From Proteiniphilum sp. (lineage in GTDB: Bacteria > Bacteroidota > Bacteroidia > Bacteroidales > Dysgonomonadaceae): DNA of 39,501 bases. Below the pieces are notes generated by a model. The model did no database searches and was not told the origin of the DNA. It worked only from the letters and a program-made list of their open reading frames with translations. Of this stretch, positions 1 to 7,487 are shown piece by piece; the stretch's first letter is position 1, and every line of letters begins with the position of its first letter. Location: positions 30,824 to 70,324 of the forward strand of contig JADMKJ010000021.1 of NCBI GenBank assembly GCA_015478855.1. The letters are read 5' to 3'. A program made the position numbers and the translations under genes.

Positions 1-40
1 GATGACAATTTCACTGAACGGCATCATCTCAGAAGCAGGG

Positions 41-74
41 AAAAAAAACATGCCCCGGAGATGATCCCCGGGGC
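41..74 (-). terminator. Rho-independent terminator of the rplM-rpsI-rpsB-tsf operon
   Basis: A GC-rich inverted repeat pairs GCCCCGG (52-58) with CCGGGGC (68-74), extended by one inner pair across a mismatch. Read on the minus strand it is followed at once by a run of eight T (the A run at 41-48). It begins about 30 bases past the tsf stop codon, so it most likely ends the operon transcript. Confidence 0.85.
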
Positions 75-102
75 GCGTTTGTGATTTATGATGATAAATG
101 AA

Positions 103-924
103 CTAAGCGTTCAGTGAGACACGCTTGAAAGTACTTACCGTAAGTTCTTTATCGCTCTCTTTCAGGAATTGCTCCACGCTCTTCTTCGAATCTTTCACAT
201 AATCCTGCTGAAGAAGCGTTGATTCCTTATAAAACTTCTGTAATGATCCCTCTGCAATTCTGTCAAGTAAATTCTCAGGCTTGCCTGCTTCGCGTGCTTT
301 CTCGCGTGCGATCTCAAGCTCCTTCTCTTTTATCTCAGCAGGGATACCGTCTGTTGTAACAGCCACGGGGTTCATTGCAGCTACCTGCATTGCCACGTCT
401 TTGGCCACTTCTGCCGCCACATCAGCTTTGTTGAACCCGACAATGGTGGCAAGCTTGTTACCCATGTGAATGTAAGAGGTTACAAAGGGAGCTGTTATAT
501 GCTCGTAAAAACCCAGTTCCATCTTTTCTCCCGTAGCACCAATCTTATCGGTAATCATCTGTGATACCGTTCCATTGGGAAGCTCCACAGCGAGTAACTG
601 ATCAAGGGATTCAGGTTTGTGTGCGATTGCTGCATCAAGAATCTGCTGTGTGAGAGCAATAAACTGTTCATTCTTAGCCACGAAGTCTGTTTCGCACTGC
701 AGTGCAACCACTGCAGCAAAATCGCCATCAGTGCCTGCCAGCACGCAACCCTCAGATGCTTCACGGTCCTCACGTTTCGCTGCTACTGCCTGTCCTTTTT
801 TGCGGATGATCTCCATTGCTTTATCGAAATCACCGTTCGCTTCATTCAATGCATTTTTGCAATCCATCATCCCTGCACCTGTCATTTTGCGCAGATGCTG
901 GATTTCTGCCATTGTAACTGCCAT
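103..924 (-). CDS. tsf: Elongation factor Ts
   Basis: EF-Ts is the guanine nucleotide exchange factor that recycles EF-Tu-GDP to EF-Tu-GTP during elongation in the cytoplasm. The 273-residue product has the N-terminal UBA-like domain (about residues 5-55, with LRKMTGAGMMDCKNAL) and the core motif TDFVAKN at 79-85, the segment that contacts EF-Tu. Length is normal for the family. It lies 27 bases downstream of rpsB in the classical rpsB-tsf arrangement and is the last gene before the terminator at 41-74. A second Met at residue 5 could also serve as start; the first is kept because the MAVTMA opening fits the family in this phylum. Confidence 0.97.
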   Translation of the reverse strand: MAVTMAEIQHLRKMTGAGMMDCKNALNEANGDFDKAMEIIRKKGQAVAAKREDREASEGCVLAGTDGDFAAVVALQCETDFVAKNEQFIALTQQILDAAIAHKPESLDQLLAVELPNGTVSQMITDKIGATGEKMELGFYEHITAPFVTSYIHMGNKLATIVGFNKADVAAEVAKDVAMQVAAMNPVAVTTDGIPAEIKEKELEIAREKAREAGKPENLLDRIAEGSLQKFYKESTLLQQDYVKDSKKSVEQFLKESDKELTVSTFKRVSLNA

Positions 925-951
925 ATTCTATTTGTCTGTTAAATGTTTTGT

Positions 952-1809
952 TTATTCGTCTACCTCAGCGTCTTTCGCGAATTTACTTACCACTGCTGCT
1001 TTCATTGCTTCGGTATCCTCTTTTTTCACTCGTTCTTTCCTGGCTGCTTTCGACTTGCGTTCACGGCGCTGTGGTGCTTCTTCATCCTGCTCTTCTGAAG
1101 CAGCGGCATCGGCTTTTTCCACTTTGCGTTCGTCCAAACCTTCTTTGATCGCTTCACATATATAACCAATGATCAAGTCCACTGCTTTAGAGGCATCATC
1201 ATTTGCAGGAATAATGAAATCGATATTGGAGGGATCTGAGTTTGTGTCAATAATACCGAACACGGGTATCCCCAGACGTTCAGCCTCTTTCACTGCGATC
1301 TGCTCTTTCATCACATCCACGACGAAGATTGCTGAAGGAAGACGGGTAAGGTCCTGAATAGAACCCAGGTTCTTCTCCAGTTTTGCACGCTGACGTGTAA
1401 CCTGTAGTTTTTCGCGTTTTGAGAGCGTCTCGAACGTACCATCCTTGATCATCTTATCAATGCTACTCATCTTCTTCACCGCCTTGCGGATGGTGGGGAA
1501 GTTGGTAAGCATGCCGGCGGGCCACCGCTCAATAACGTATGGCATGTTCACGCTTTGCGCTTTCTCTTCGATCACAGGTTTTGCCTGTTTCTTTGTAGCC
1601 ACAAAAAGAATCTTCTTCCCTGTTTTGGCTATTTGCTTCAGGGCGGCTGCAGCCTCTTCGGCTTTGGCGATAGTTTTGTAGAGGTCAATAATATGGATTC
1701 CGTTGCGCTCCATGAAAATGTAGGGAGCCATCGCCGGATTCCACTTTCTTTTTAAGTGACCGAAATGTGCTCCGCTCTCAAGAAGTTGGTCAAATTCTAA
1801 TTTTGCCAT
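952..1809 (-). CDS. rpsB: 30S ribosomal protein S2
   Basis: Ribosomal protein uS2, part of the small-subunit head near the platform. The 285-residue product has the family opening (QLLESGAHFGHLKRKWNPAM), the ATKKQA segment and the FVVDVMKE and GIIDTNSDP blocks. Beyond about residue 230 it carries a charged tail rich in Lys, Arg and Glu, longer than in E. coli S2 (241 residues); such tails are common in Bacteroidetes. It is preceded by a 208-base untranslated stretch after rpsI that contains strong inverted repeats (see 1844-2002) and is followed after 27 bases by tsf. Confidence 0.97.
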   Translation of the reverse strand: MAKLEFDQLLESGAHFGHLKRKWNPAMAPYIFMERNGIHIIDLYKTIAKAEEAAAALKQIAKTGKKILFVATKKQAKPVIEEKAQSVNMPYVIERWPAGMLTNFPTIRKAVKKMSSIDKMIKDGTFETLSKREKLQVTRQRAKLEKNLGSIQDLTRLPSAIFVVDVMKEQIAVKEAERLGIPVFGIIDTNSDPSNIDFIIPANDDASKAVDLIIGYICEAIKEGLDERKVEKADAAASEEQDEEAPQRRERKSKAARKERVKKEDTEAMKAAVVSKFAKDAEVDE

Positions 1810-1843
1810 TTTTGTTTTTTAATTTATTCGTTTACTTTCTTTT

Positions 1844-2002
1844 TCTAAATCGAATCGTAAGGTAAATCACCTTTTGTAACTCAATAGATGTTTCCGGATA
1901 ACGTCCTTACGATTTAGATACTAAACGTTGTTGCCTCCAGGGCCACCTTATCTATCTATCCATCCCCATCCTATGCAGCCGCATGCTGCCAAATACGGGG
2001 AT
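1844..2002 (-). promoter_or_regulatory. Structured rpsI-rpsB intercistronic region, candidate S2 leader
   Basis: Two nested foldable elements lie in the 208 bases between rpsI and rpsB. Nearest rpsB, TCTAAATCG plus TAAGG (1844-1852 and 1858-1862, interrupted by a 5-base AATCG bulge) is fully complementary to CCTTACGATTTAGA (1905-1918), giving 14 pairs around a 42-base loop. Upstream of it, GGGGAT (1997-2002) pairs with ATCCCC (1962-1967) and encloses GCAGC (1975-1979) paired with GCTGC (1985-1989). No T run follows, so a simple terminator is unlikely, and I see no TAnnTTTG promoter inside. Autoregulation by S2 is known in other bacteria; that this element does it here is inference. Confidence 0.5.
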
Positions 2003-2017
2003 AATACATACAAATAG

Positions 2018-2404
2018 TTAACGTTTTGAGAACTGGAATCTCTTTCTTGCTTTTGGTTGTCCCGGTTTCTTACGTTCCACAACACGTGGGTCGCGGGTCA
2101 TGAAGCCCTCAGCTCTCAGTGCTGATTTATCTTCGGGATTAATTTTTACCAAAGCGCGTGCAATTCCTAATCTTGCTGCCTCCGACTGTCCTTTGTAACC
2201 CCCACCGCCGAGGTTAATTCTGATATCGTACTTTTCCAATACGTCCAGAGTATTCAACGGCTGTTTTACAACGAATTGAAGGATAGAAGAAGGGAAATAA
2301 TTTTCCAGTTCGCGTTTATTGATCACAATCTTGCCTGTACCTTCGGTTAAAATAACACGAGCTACTGCTGCTTTGCGTCTTCCTAATGCATTTACTGCTT
2401 CCAT
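2018..2404 (-). CDS. rpsI: 30S ribosomal protein S9
   Basis: Ribosomal protein uS9, whose C-terminal tail reaches the P-site tRNA. The 128-residue product shows GRRKAAVARV near the N-terminus, the central GGGGYKGQSEAARLGIARAL block and the diagnostic C-terminal KKPGQPKARKRFQFSKR tail with terminal Lys-Arg. It starts 5 bases after the rplM stop codon; the rplM-rpsI pair is near universal. The next gene on the transcript is rpsB. Confidence 0.97.
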   Translation of the reverse strand: MEAVNALGRRKAAVARVILTEGTGKIVINKRELENYFPSSILQFVVKQPLNTLDVLEKYDIRINLGGGGYKGQSEAARLGIARALVKINPEDKSALRAEGFMTRDPRVVERKKPGQPKARKRFQFSKR

Positions 2405-2409
2405 CTTTA

Positions 2410-2865
2410 TTATTTAAGAGTATTAATATCTAATTTTTTGGGCTTCTGTGCCTGATGCGGATGTTCTGTTCCGGCGTAGACAAACATGTTTGTCAAGATA
2501 GCGTCACCAAGCTTGTTCTTTGGCAACATACCTTTCACCACTTTTCTGAAAAGTCTGTCCGGACCCTTAGCCATCAAGTCAGCAGGGGTAAATGCACGCT
2601 GTCCGCCGGGATAGCCTGAATAGCGAAAATAGATACGGTCTGTCCATTTGTTTCCTGAAAGCGTTACCTTATCAGCATTCAAGATGATCACGTTGTCACC
2701 ACAATCCACATGCGGTGTAAAACTCGGTTTATATTTGCCTCGCAGCAACTTGGCTACTTCTGAACAAAGACGTCCCAAAGGTTGTCCTGCTGCATCAATT
2801 TCAACCCATTCCTTCTTTGCCGTTTCTTTATTGACAGAAATGGTTTTATAACTTAGTGTATCCAC
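2410..2865 (-). CDS. rplM: 50S ribosomal protein L13
   Basis: Ribosomal protein uL13, an early-assembly large-subunit protein. The 151-residue product has the expected GQPLGRLCSEVAKLLRGK block, the HVDCGDNVIILNADKVTLSG block and RAVKGMLPKN-like VVKGMLPKNKLG near the C-terminus. It is the first gene of the minus-strand operon. The promoter at 3003-3033 leaves a leader of roughly 130 bases in front of the start codon, with a 9-bp closing stem (see the leader entry). Confidence 0.97.
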   Translation of the reverse strand: MDTLSYKTISVNKETAKKEWVEIDAAGQPLGRLCSEVAKLLRGKYKPSFTPHVDCGDNVIILNADKVTLSGNKWTDRIYFRYSGYPGGQRAFTPADLMAKGPDRLFRKVVKGMLPKNKLGDAILTNMFVYAGTEHPHQAQKPKKLDINTLK

Positions 2866-2901
2866 TTTGTTTAATGTTTTAATTAGTAAATAATTGTGAA
2901 G

Positions 2902-2969
2902 TTGATTTATCTTGCTCCTGTTTCATCTTGCTAAGGGACAAAAAAGGCGAATAAACAGCTATAAATCAA
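2902..2969 (-). promoter_or_regulatory. Candidate ribosomal protein leader of rplM
   Basis: Within the roughly 130-base transcribed leader of rplM, TTGATTTAT (2902-2910) is exactly complementary to ATAAATCAA (2961-2969), closing a 50-base internal region. Leaders before rplM have been proposed in Bacteroidia by comparative genomics; I recall this from the literature and could not compare this sequence with a covariance model. The stem is seen directly; regulation by L13 is inferred. Confidence 0.45.
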
Positions 2970-3002
2970 ACTTTTAATTGATAAAAACTAATAATCGGAC
3001 TG

Positions 3003-3033
3003 CAAAGTTACAATAATTCAGATTATTAACAAA
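3003..3033 (-). promoter_or_regulatory. Promoter of the rplM operon
   Basis: On the minus strand the -33 element TTTG (complement of 3030-3033) is separated by 19 bases from the -7 element TAACTTTG (complement of 3003-3010). Both elements and the spacing match the Bacteroidetes primary sigma consensus. Confidence 0.8.
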
Positions 3034-3264
3034 GAATTTATCACGTTTTTCTTTCAGGCTAATGATATTATTTTTCTGTGAATCACCCTGTCAGCGCATC
3101 CTCTTTCTATCATATGGTTATCAAATACAGCTAGGCCATGTATCCCGCATGCATATGACAGTTCTATCCTGAAGAGGCATCGTTTTATCATGGTTTACTG
3201 ATCTTTTCCCTCTATGTGCTTTTAGTCATTTTTTGGCGGTTATAACAAATTATCATTTCTGATT

Positions 3265-3295
3265 TTTGTGTATTTATAAAAATATTGTATCTTTG
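3265..3295 (+). promoter_or_regulatory. Promoter of tRNA-Arg
   Basis: TTTG (3265-3268), a 19-base spacer and TATCTTTG (3288-3295) match the Bacteroidetes promoter consensus. The tRNA begins 14 bases after the -7 box. Confidence 0.8.
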
Positions 3296-3309
3296 CACCC
3301 ACAAAACAG

Positions 3310-3383
3310 GGCTCCGTAGCTTAACTGAATAGAGCATCTGACTACGGATCAGAAGGTTACAGGTTTGAATCCTGTCGGAGTCA
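3310..3383 (+). tRNA. tRNA-Arg (anticodon ACG)
   Basis: A complete 74-base cloverleaf can be read. The acceptor stem is GGCTCCG/CGGAGTC with one G-T pair. The D arm is closed by GCTT/GAGC. The anticodon stem is TCTGA/TCAGA with loop CTACGGA, giving anticodon ACG (Arg, read as inosine-CG). The variable loop has 5 bases and the T arm is ACAGG/CCTGT with loop TTTGAAT. The discriminator base is A. CCA is not encoded. The gene has its own promoter and terminator and stands alone between divergent rplM and convergent recQ. Confidence 0.95.
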
Positions 3384-3394
3384 CGTAAATGATC

Positions 3395-3430
3395 ACCATT
3401 CAACCATCAAACGGTTGGATGGTTTTTTTT
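3395..3430 (+). terminator. Terminator of tRNA-Arg, overlapping the recQ 3' end
   Basis: ACCATTCAACC (3395-3405) pairs with GGTTGGATGGT (3413-3423) with a single G-T wobble and a 7-base loop, followed by a T run on the plus strand. It starts 12 bases after the tRNA. The right arm and T run lie inside the last codons of recQ on the other strand. The minus-strand reading has no T run after the hairpin, so it should act only for the tRNA. Confidence 0.85.
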
Positions 3431-5337
3431 ATGGACACCACGTCATCTTTCAGTGTGAATTCACCCGTATCAATCAAAAAACGAATGACAAGGATCACTT
3501 TATCGCTATTTATTCCCTGAAGTGAATCCACCAGATCATTCAGCCTGCGTGCCGGTTGCACCTGCAAGGAGGTACTCAGCTGCTCTTCAATCTGACGAAA
3601 CTCATAGTTCGATAATCCGGTTTCGTTTTTCTTCAGACATACATCGCAATGGCCGCAATCGGTAGGATCTTTCTCACCGAAATAGATCAGTAACAGCCTG
3701 CTGCGGCACACCTCTCCCTCCTCCACATAATCGATCATCGAATGGATACGTTTCTCAAAACGCTTCTTTCTTTCTTCATAGACAGCCCTGGTAATGGAGA
3801 CAAACTGTTTCTCTTCACGTGAGGTGGTAAAAACAATAAAAGGTGTCTTTTTTGATGGTATGTAGCGTACATATCGCATACGGGAAAGCGCTATAAGCAA
3901 CTCACACACCTCTTTTCTGCTTTTCCCTGTCCTGGCAGCCAGCAATGACTCATCGATGTAGACATCATCAGAAAAAACACCGGTATAATTGCGCAGAATA
4001 GTGTGCAGCAGCTCGTCCATTCCTTTTTCAAGCTGTAGTGAATACATCTCGTCGCGATAGATCAGAAAACGTATCCGCGAGCGCACATCAATCTCTTCGG
4101 TATACTCGATATAACCTGCCAGCTCCAATATCTTCAGAGCATGATGTGTTTGCAGAAAGGGTAACTTAAAAGGAAGGCAAAATTCATGCAGGCTGAAATC
4201 ATATACATCCTTATATCCTGCTCCCACAGCCACTTGAAAGAAGTTCCCCAGTGCTTCATACACACGCAGAATGAATTCTCTCTCCGGAAATGTGTCGGCA
4301 ATTCTTTTCTTCAGCTTTGCACTATCTGCCCTGGTATAGAGGATGATGGCGTAGGAGCGTTCACCATCACGTCCTGCACGGCCTGCTTCCTGAAAATATT
4401 CCTCCAGAGAATTGGGCAGATCCATATGTATCACCGTCCGCACATCAGACTTATCAATACCCATGCCAAAAGCATTGGTTGACACCATCACCCGGCACTC
4501 GTTCCTTTTCCATGCATTCTGTCTGTTGACCTTATCTTCATGCGAAAGACCGGCATGAAAAAAATCTGCCGGTATCGCTGCTTTTTGCAGTGATTGAGCA
4601 ATCTCTTTTGTCTGTTTTCTGCTCCTGACATAAACAATGGCTGGTCCCTGGACAGTAGTAAGAATATGTATCAGTTCACCCACTTTATTGTCTGCGGCAC
4701 GCACAACATACGACAGGTTCTCTCTGACGAAGCTTTTCTGAAACAGATTCTTCTTTTTGAAATGCAACCTTTCCTGGATATCATCCACCACCTCTCTGGT
4801 AGCTGTGGCTGTTAGCGCCAGCACAGGCACATCCTCCAGCAACAGCCGCACATCGGAAATTTTCAGATAGGAGGGGCGAAAGTCATAACCCCATTGTGAA
4901 ATACAGTGTGATTCGTCCACGACCAGCAGACAGACATTCATTGCCTGCAGCTTGGTGATAAAAATATCGGAGGAGAGGCGCTCGGGAGAGACATAGAGAA
5001 ATTTGAAGTCACCAAAGATACAGTTCTCAAGGGTCGTGATGATCTCACTGCGTGACATTCCGGAATAGACTGCTGCAGCCTTGATGCCCCGTTCACGGAG
5101 GTTGTCCACCTGGTCTTTCATCAGTGCTATAAGGGGTGTGACCACCAGGCAAATCCCCTTCATTGCCATCACCGGCACCTGAAAAGTGAGTGATTTACCT
5201 CCGCCGGTAGGCATTAACCCGAGGGTGTCCCTACCTTCCCACACCGATTGAATGATATCCTCCTGCAGTGAACGGAAAGATGAATATCCCCAGTAGTCGC
5301 GCAGTATATGTTGAAAAAGTTCCGGTTGCATATGCAA
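3400..5337 (-). CDS. recQ: ATP-dependent DNA helicase RecQ
   Basis: A 3'-5' superfamily 2 DNA helicase acting in recombination and stalled-fork processing. The Walker A motif TGGGKS is at 44-49, the Walker B DESH box at 141-144 and the aromatic-rich loop CISQWGYDFR follows. The helicase C domain has QEAGRAGRDG. The RQC zinc site is Cys544, Cys561, Cys564 and Cys567. At 645 residues it is slightly longer than E. coli RecQ (609), but I see no clear HRDC domain; the end looks like a short winged-helix-like tail. It lies 13 bases after recJ on the same strand, so the two are probably co-transcribed. Its last codons overlap the tRNA terminator. Confidence 0.95.
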   Translation of the reverse strand: MHMQPELFQHILRDYWGYSSFRSLQEDIIQSVWEGRDTLGLMPTGGGKSLTFQVPVMAMKGICLVVTPLIALMKDQVDNLRERGIKAAAVYSGMSRSEIITTLENCIFGDFKFLYVSPERLSSDIFITKLQAMNVCLLVVDESHCISQWGYDFRPSYLKISDVRLLLEDVPVLALTATATREVVDDIQERLHFKKKNLFQKSFVRENLSYVVRAADNKVGELIHILTTVQGPAIVYVRSRKQTKEIAQSLQKAAIPADFFHAGLSHEDKVNRQNAWKRNECRVMVSTNAFGMGIDKSDVRTVIHMDLPNSLEEYFQEAGRAGRDGERSYAIILYTRADSAKLKKRIADTFPEREFILRVYEALGNFFQVAVGAGYKDVYDFSLHEFCLPFKLPFLQTHHALKILELAGYIEYTEEIDVRSRIRFLIYRDEMYSLQLEKGMDELLHTILRNYTGVFSDDVYIDESLLAARTGKSRKEVCELLIALSRMRYVRYIPSKKTPFIVFTTSREEKQFVSITRAVYEERKKRFEKRIHSMIDYVEEGEVCRSRLLLIYFGEKDPTDCGHCDVCLKKNETGLSNYEFRQIEEQLSTSLQVQPARRLNDLVDSLQGINSDKVILVIRFLIDTGEFTLKDDVVSIKKTIQPFDG

Positions 5338-5350
5338 GCGTAAGTATGAT

Positions 5351-7066
5351 TTACCCTCTTATATCTTTCACCATCAACTGGGTAAATGACCTGCTGCCGT
5401 GTGTGTTCTCATCGATGGTGTAACAGATATCTACCGGCTGTCCCTCCTTGATTTTCTTAAAAAAATCGTGCCTGCAAAAGGCGATCCCCGGCAGATACAT
5501 GTCTGTGGTATTGTCTGTCACCTCAAGCTTTATATGTCGGAATCCTTTACCTACAAGCTTGCTGTTACCTGTATCCACCACATTTCTGGTAAGAAACAGT
5601 GGGTTTTCATTATCCGGTCCAAACGGATTAAACAGTTCTATCCCTTCAATAAGATCAGGAGTGATCTCTGAGAATGTGATCTCTGCATCTACCGTTATCT
5701 GTGGAAGCATCATCCCGGGCTCAATGCCATCAAACGAGAGGGTGTTGAAGCGCTCCGTGAACTCCTTCAGGTTCTCTTCACGCAGCGTCAAGCCGGCTGC
5801 ATAAGTGTGCCCCCCGAAATTCTCCAATATATCACGGCACGACTCGATGGCTTTGTATACATCAAATCCAAGCACTGAACGAGCCGACCCCGATATCATA
5901 TCATTCGATTTGGTGAGCACTACTGCCGGACGGTAATATTTCTCAGTCAGACGGGATGCCACAATACCCACAATACCCTTGTGCCATGTTTCATCATAAA
6001 GCACGATGCACTTCTGATTCTCCATGTCGATGTGATTGTCTATATGTTCGATAGCCTCCTCGGTAATCTTCTTATCCAGCTCACGACGGTCCTCGTTATA
6101 TTTATCAATATTTTTGCTCTTCTCCCTTGCTGAGGTCATATCGTTCGCCAGCATCAGGTCCACAGCCTCCTTACCGTTCATCATTCTTCCCGAAGCATTG
6201 ATGCGCGGGCCTATCTTGAAGACAATATCATTGACGGTAATTTGTTTCCGGTGAAGACCACATATCTCGATGATACCCCTCAATCCAAAGCTGGGATTAG
6301 AATTGAGCTGTTTTAACCCATGGTAGATCATGATCCGGTTTTCACCCGTCAGCGGTACGATATCGGAAGCGATGCTTACCGCCACAAGGTCGAGCAGCGG
6401 CTCGATATCGGAGAAAGGATAGCCGTTTCTTTGGGAGAATGCCTGCACCAGCTTGAAGCTGACGCCACAGCCCGACAACTCATCGTAGGGATAGACCGAA
6501 TCGATCCGTTTGGCATCAACCACAGCCACGGCGTCGGGCAGTTGATCATCGGGCATATGATGATCACCAATAATAAAATCAATACCTTTTTCTTTGGCAT
6601 ACGCAACTTTACCCACTGCTTTTATGCCGCAATCGAGAGAGATTATGAGCTTTACACCCGTCTTCACGGCATAATCGATTCCTTGAAACGAAATGCCATA
6701 CCCTTCATCGTACCGATCAGGAATATAATAATCAATATTGCTGGTTATCCCCCGAAAGAATTTGTATGCCAACGTAACAGCCGTTGTACCATCTACATCG
6801 TAATCCCCGTAAATAAGAATCCGTTCTTTGTTGCCGAGTGCCTTCTCAATCCGTAAGATCGCTTTATCCATATCAGGTAAAAGAAAAGGATCGTGCAGGT
6901 GTTCCAATTTGGGATAGAGGAACTTATCTGCCTCCTCCTTGGTCTCAATTCCTTTATTAACAAGCATCTCAACCAGAACGGGATGTAATTTTAATTCTTT
7001 CGCTAATTCATTTTTTATATTTTTTTGATCGTGTGATAGGGTTGAATAATTCCATCTGTAAGTCAT
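5351..7066 (-). CDS. recJ: Single-stranded-DNA-specific exonuclease RecJ
   Basis: A 5'-3' single-strand exonuclease of the DHH superfamily, used in RecF-pathway recombination, mismatch repair and fork processing. Motif I YGDYDVDGTT places metal-binding Asp at 88, 90 and 92. The DHH triad is at 167-169 (GDHH). GPRINASGRM (285-294) and the DHHA1 motif GGHTYAAG (417-424) follow. The C-terminal OB-like region covers about 460-571. Length (571) is normal. It is the first gene of a recJ-recQ pair; the two enzymes work together in the same repair pathways, so the arrangement makes sense. Confidence 0.95.
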   Translation of the reverse strand: MTYRWNYSTLSHDQKNIKNELAKELKLHPVLVEMLVNKGIETKEEADKFLYPKLEHLHDPFLLPDMDKAILRIEKALGNKERILIYGDYDVDGTTAVTLAYKFFRGITSNIDYYIPDRYDEGYGISFQGIDYAVKTGVKLIISLDCGIKAVGKVAYAKEKGIDFIIGDHHMPDDQLPDAVAVVDAKRIDSVYPYDELSGCGVSFKLVQAFSQRNGYPFSDIEPLLDLVAVSIASDIVPLTGENRIMIYHGLKQLNSNPSFGLRGIIEICGLHRKQITVNDIVFKIGPRINASGRMMNGKEAVDLMLANDMTSAREKSKNIDKYNEDRRELDKKITEEAIEHIDNHIDMENQKCIVLYDETWHKGIVGIVASRLTEKYYRPAVVLTKSNDMISGSARSVLGFDVYKAIESCRDILENFGGHTYAAGLTLREENLKEFTERFNTLSFDGIEPGMMLPQITVDAEITFSEITPDLIEGIELFNPFGPDNENPLFLTRNVVDTGNSKLVGKGFRHIKLEVTDNTTDMYLPGIAFCRHDFFKKIKEGQPVDICYTIDENTHGSRSFTQLMVKDIRG

Positions 7067-7197
7067 TTATATCGTTTTTTTCTTTTCACTCTTAGGTCCC
7101 GAATCTGCTTCGGGGCAGGCAGCCTCAGTCGGATAACAAGCCGGGCGGCACAGGGTCTCAGTAGTGGGTCGTTCAAAAAGAGTCCACTCCGAAGTTG

Positions 7198-7205
7198 TAA
7201 AGGTA
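7198..7205 (-). promoter_or_regulatory. Possible recJ promoter -7 box
   Basis: On the minus strand TACCTTTA (near TAnnTTTG, last base differs) lies about 21 bases after a TTG. It would give recJ a leader of roughly 125 bases containing a CCCGAA/TTCGGG hairpin (7098-7103 with 7109-7114). Confidence 0.35.
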
Positions 7206-7278
7206 ATATTATTTTCTTTGTTTGATCAATTTTGAATAATAAATAATCAGTTTTCACTGATGAATTTACTGCATTTTT

Positions 7279-7324
7279 ATTGCCATTCATAATACAAACA
7301 GATTGCCATTCATAATACAAACAG
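7279..7324. repeat. Perfect 23-bp tandem duplication
   Basis: The unit ATTGCCATTCATAATACAAA plus CAG occurs twice back to back (7279-7301 and 7302-7324) without a mismatch. A 23-base period is not a codon multiple, so coding use is unlikely. Confidence 0.95.
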
Positions 7325-7325
7325 A

Positions 7326-7397
7326 GAGGTGGAGGAAAGTGAGATCAGTGACGTGGAGAAAAGTGAGATCAGAGAGGTGGAGACAAGTGAGATCAGT
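7326..7397. repeat. Three 24-bp tandem repeats
   Basis: Three copies (7326-7349, 7350-7373, 7374-7397) share the frame GAsGTGGAGrmAAGTGAGAT followed by CAGw (s = G/C, m = A/C, w = A/T), with two to four differences between copies. They begin one base after the 23-bp duplication. The 24-base period would keep a reading frame, but an in-frame stop lies just upstream in the 23-bp units. Confidence 0.95.
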
Positions 7398-7458
7398 GTG
7401 GCGGGAATGAAATATGTTGTCACCCACCTCCGGTTTTTATGATTTCGATTCTTATTCG

Positions 7459-7466
7459 TACCTTTG
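7459..7466 (+). promoter_or_regulatory. mnmA promoter -7 box
   Basis: TACCTTTG matches TAnnTTTG. It lies 21 bases before the ATG at 7488, which argues that transcription starts too late for the in-frame TTG at 7464 to be the start codon. Confidence 0.7.
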
Positions 7467-7487
7467 CACCTTAAAATAAATGAAGAA

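Larger units (their letters stand above)
2866..3309. other. Divergent spacer between rplM and tRNA-Arg
   Basis: This 444-base gap holds the rplM leader and promoter on the minus strand and the tRNA promoter on the plus strand. Between about 3034 and 3260 I see no gene and no convincing repeat, only AT-rich sequence with weak complementarity (CCTCTT near 3100 against AAGAGG near 3170). Confidence 0.6.
7067..7487. other. Divergent recJ-mnmA spacer with repeats
   Basis: This 421-base gap contains a locally GC-rich block (about 7095-7175), unlike the AT-rich spacers around it, then two tandem repeat sets (7279-7324 and 7326-7397) and the mnmA promoter. The minus-strand open frame over 7063-7320 has no recognisable domain and I do not regard it as a gene. 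Confidence 0.6.

Noticed and set aside
617-1165. Plus-strand 182-codon open frame across tsf and rpsB
   Set aside because: It is antisense to two certain genes and spans their junction; composition follows the shadow of those genes.
1844-1918. Terminator between rpsI and rpsB
   Set aside because: The stem is followed by a purine-rich stretch on the minus strand, not a T run, and rpsB-tsf has no separate promoter that I can see.
3212-3403. Minus-strand 63-codon open frame
   Set aside because: It runs antisense through tRNA-Arg and its promoter and terminator; this is an artefact.
7063-7320. Minus-strand 85-codon open frame upstream of recJ
   Set aside because: It overlaps the recJ start and the 23-bp duplication, has no domain or signal, and its sequence looks like spacer.
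7326-7397. CRISPR-like array
   Set aside because: The three 24-bp units abut with no spacers between them and no cas gene is present; they are simple tandem repeats.
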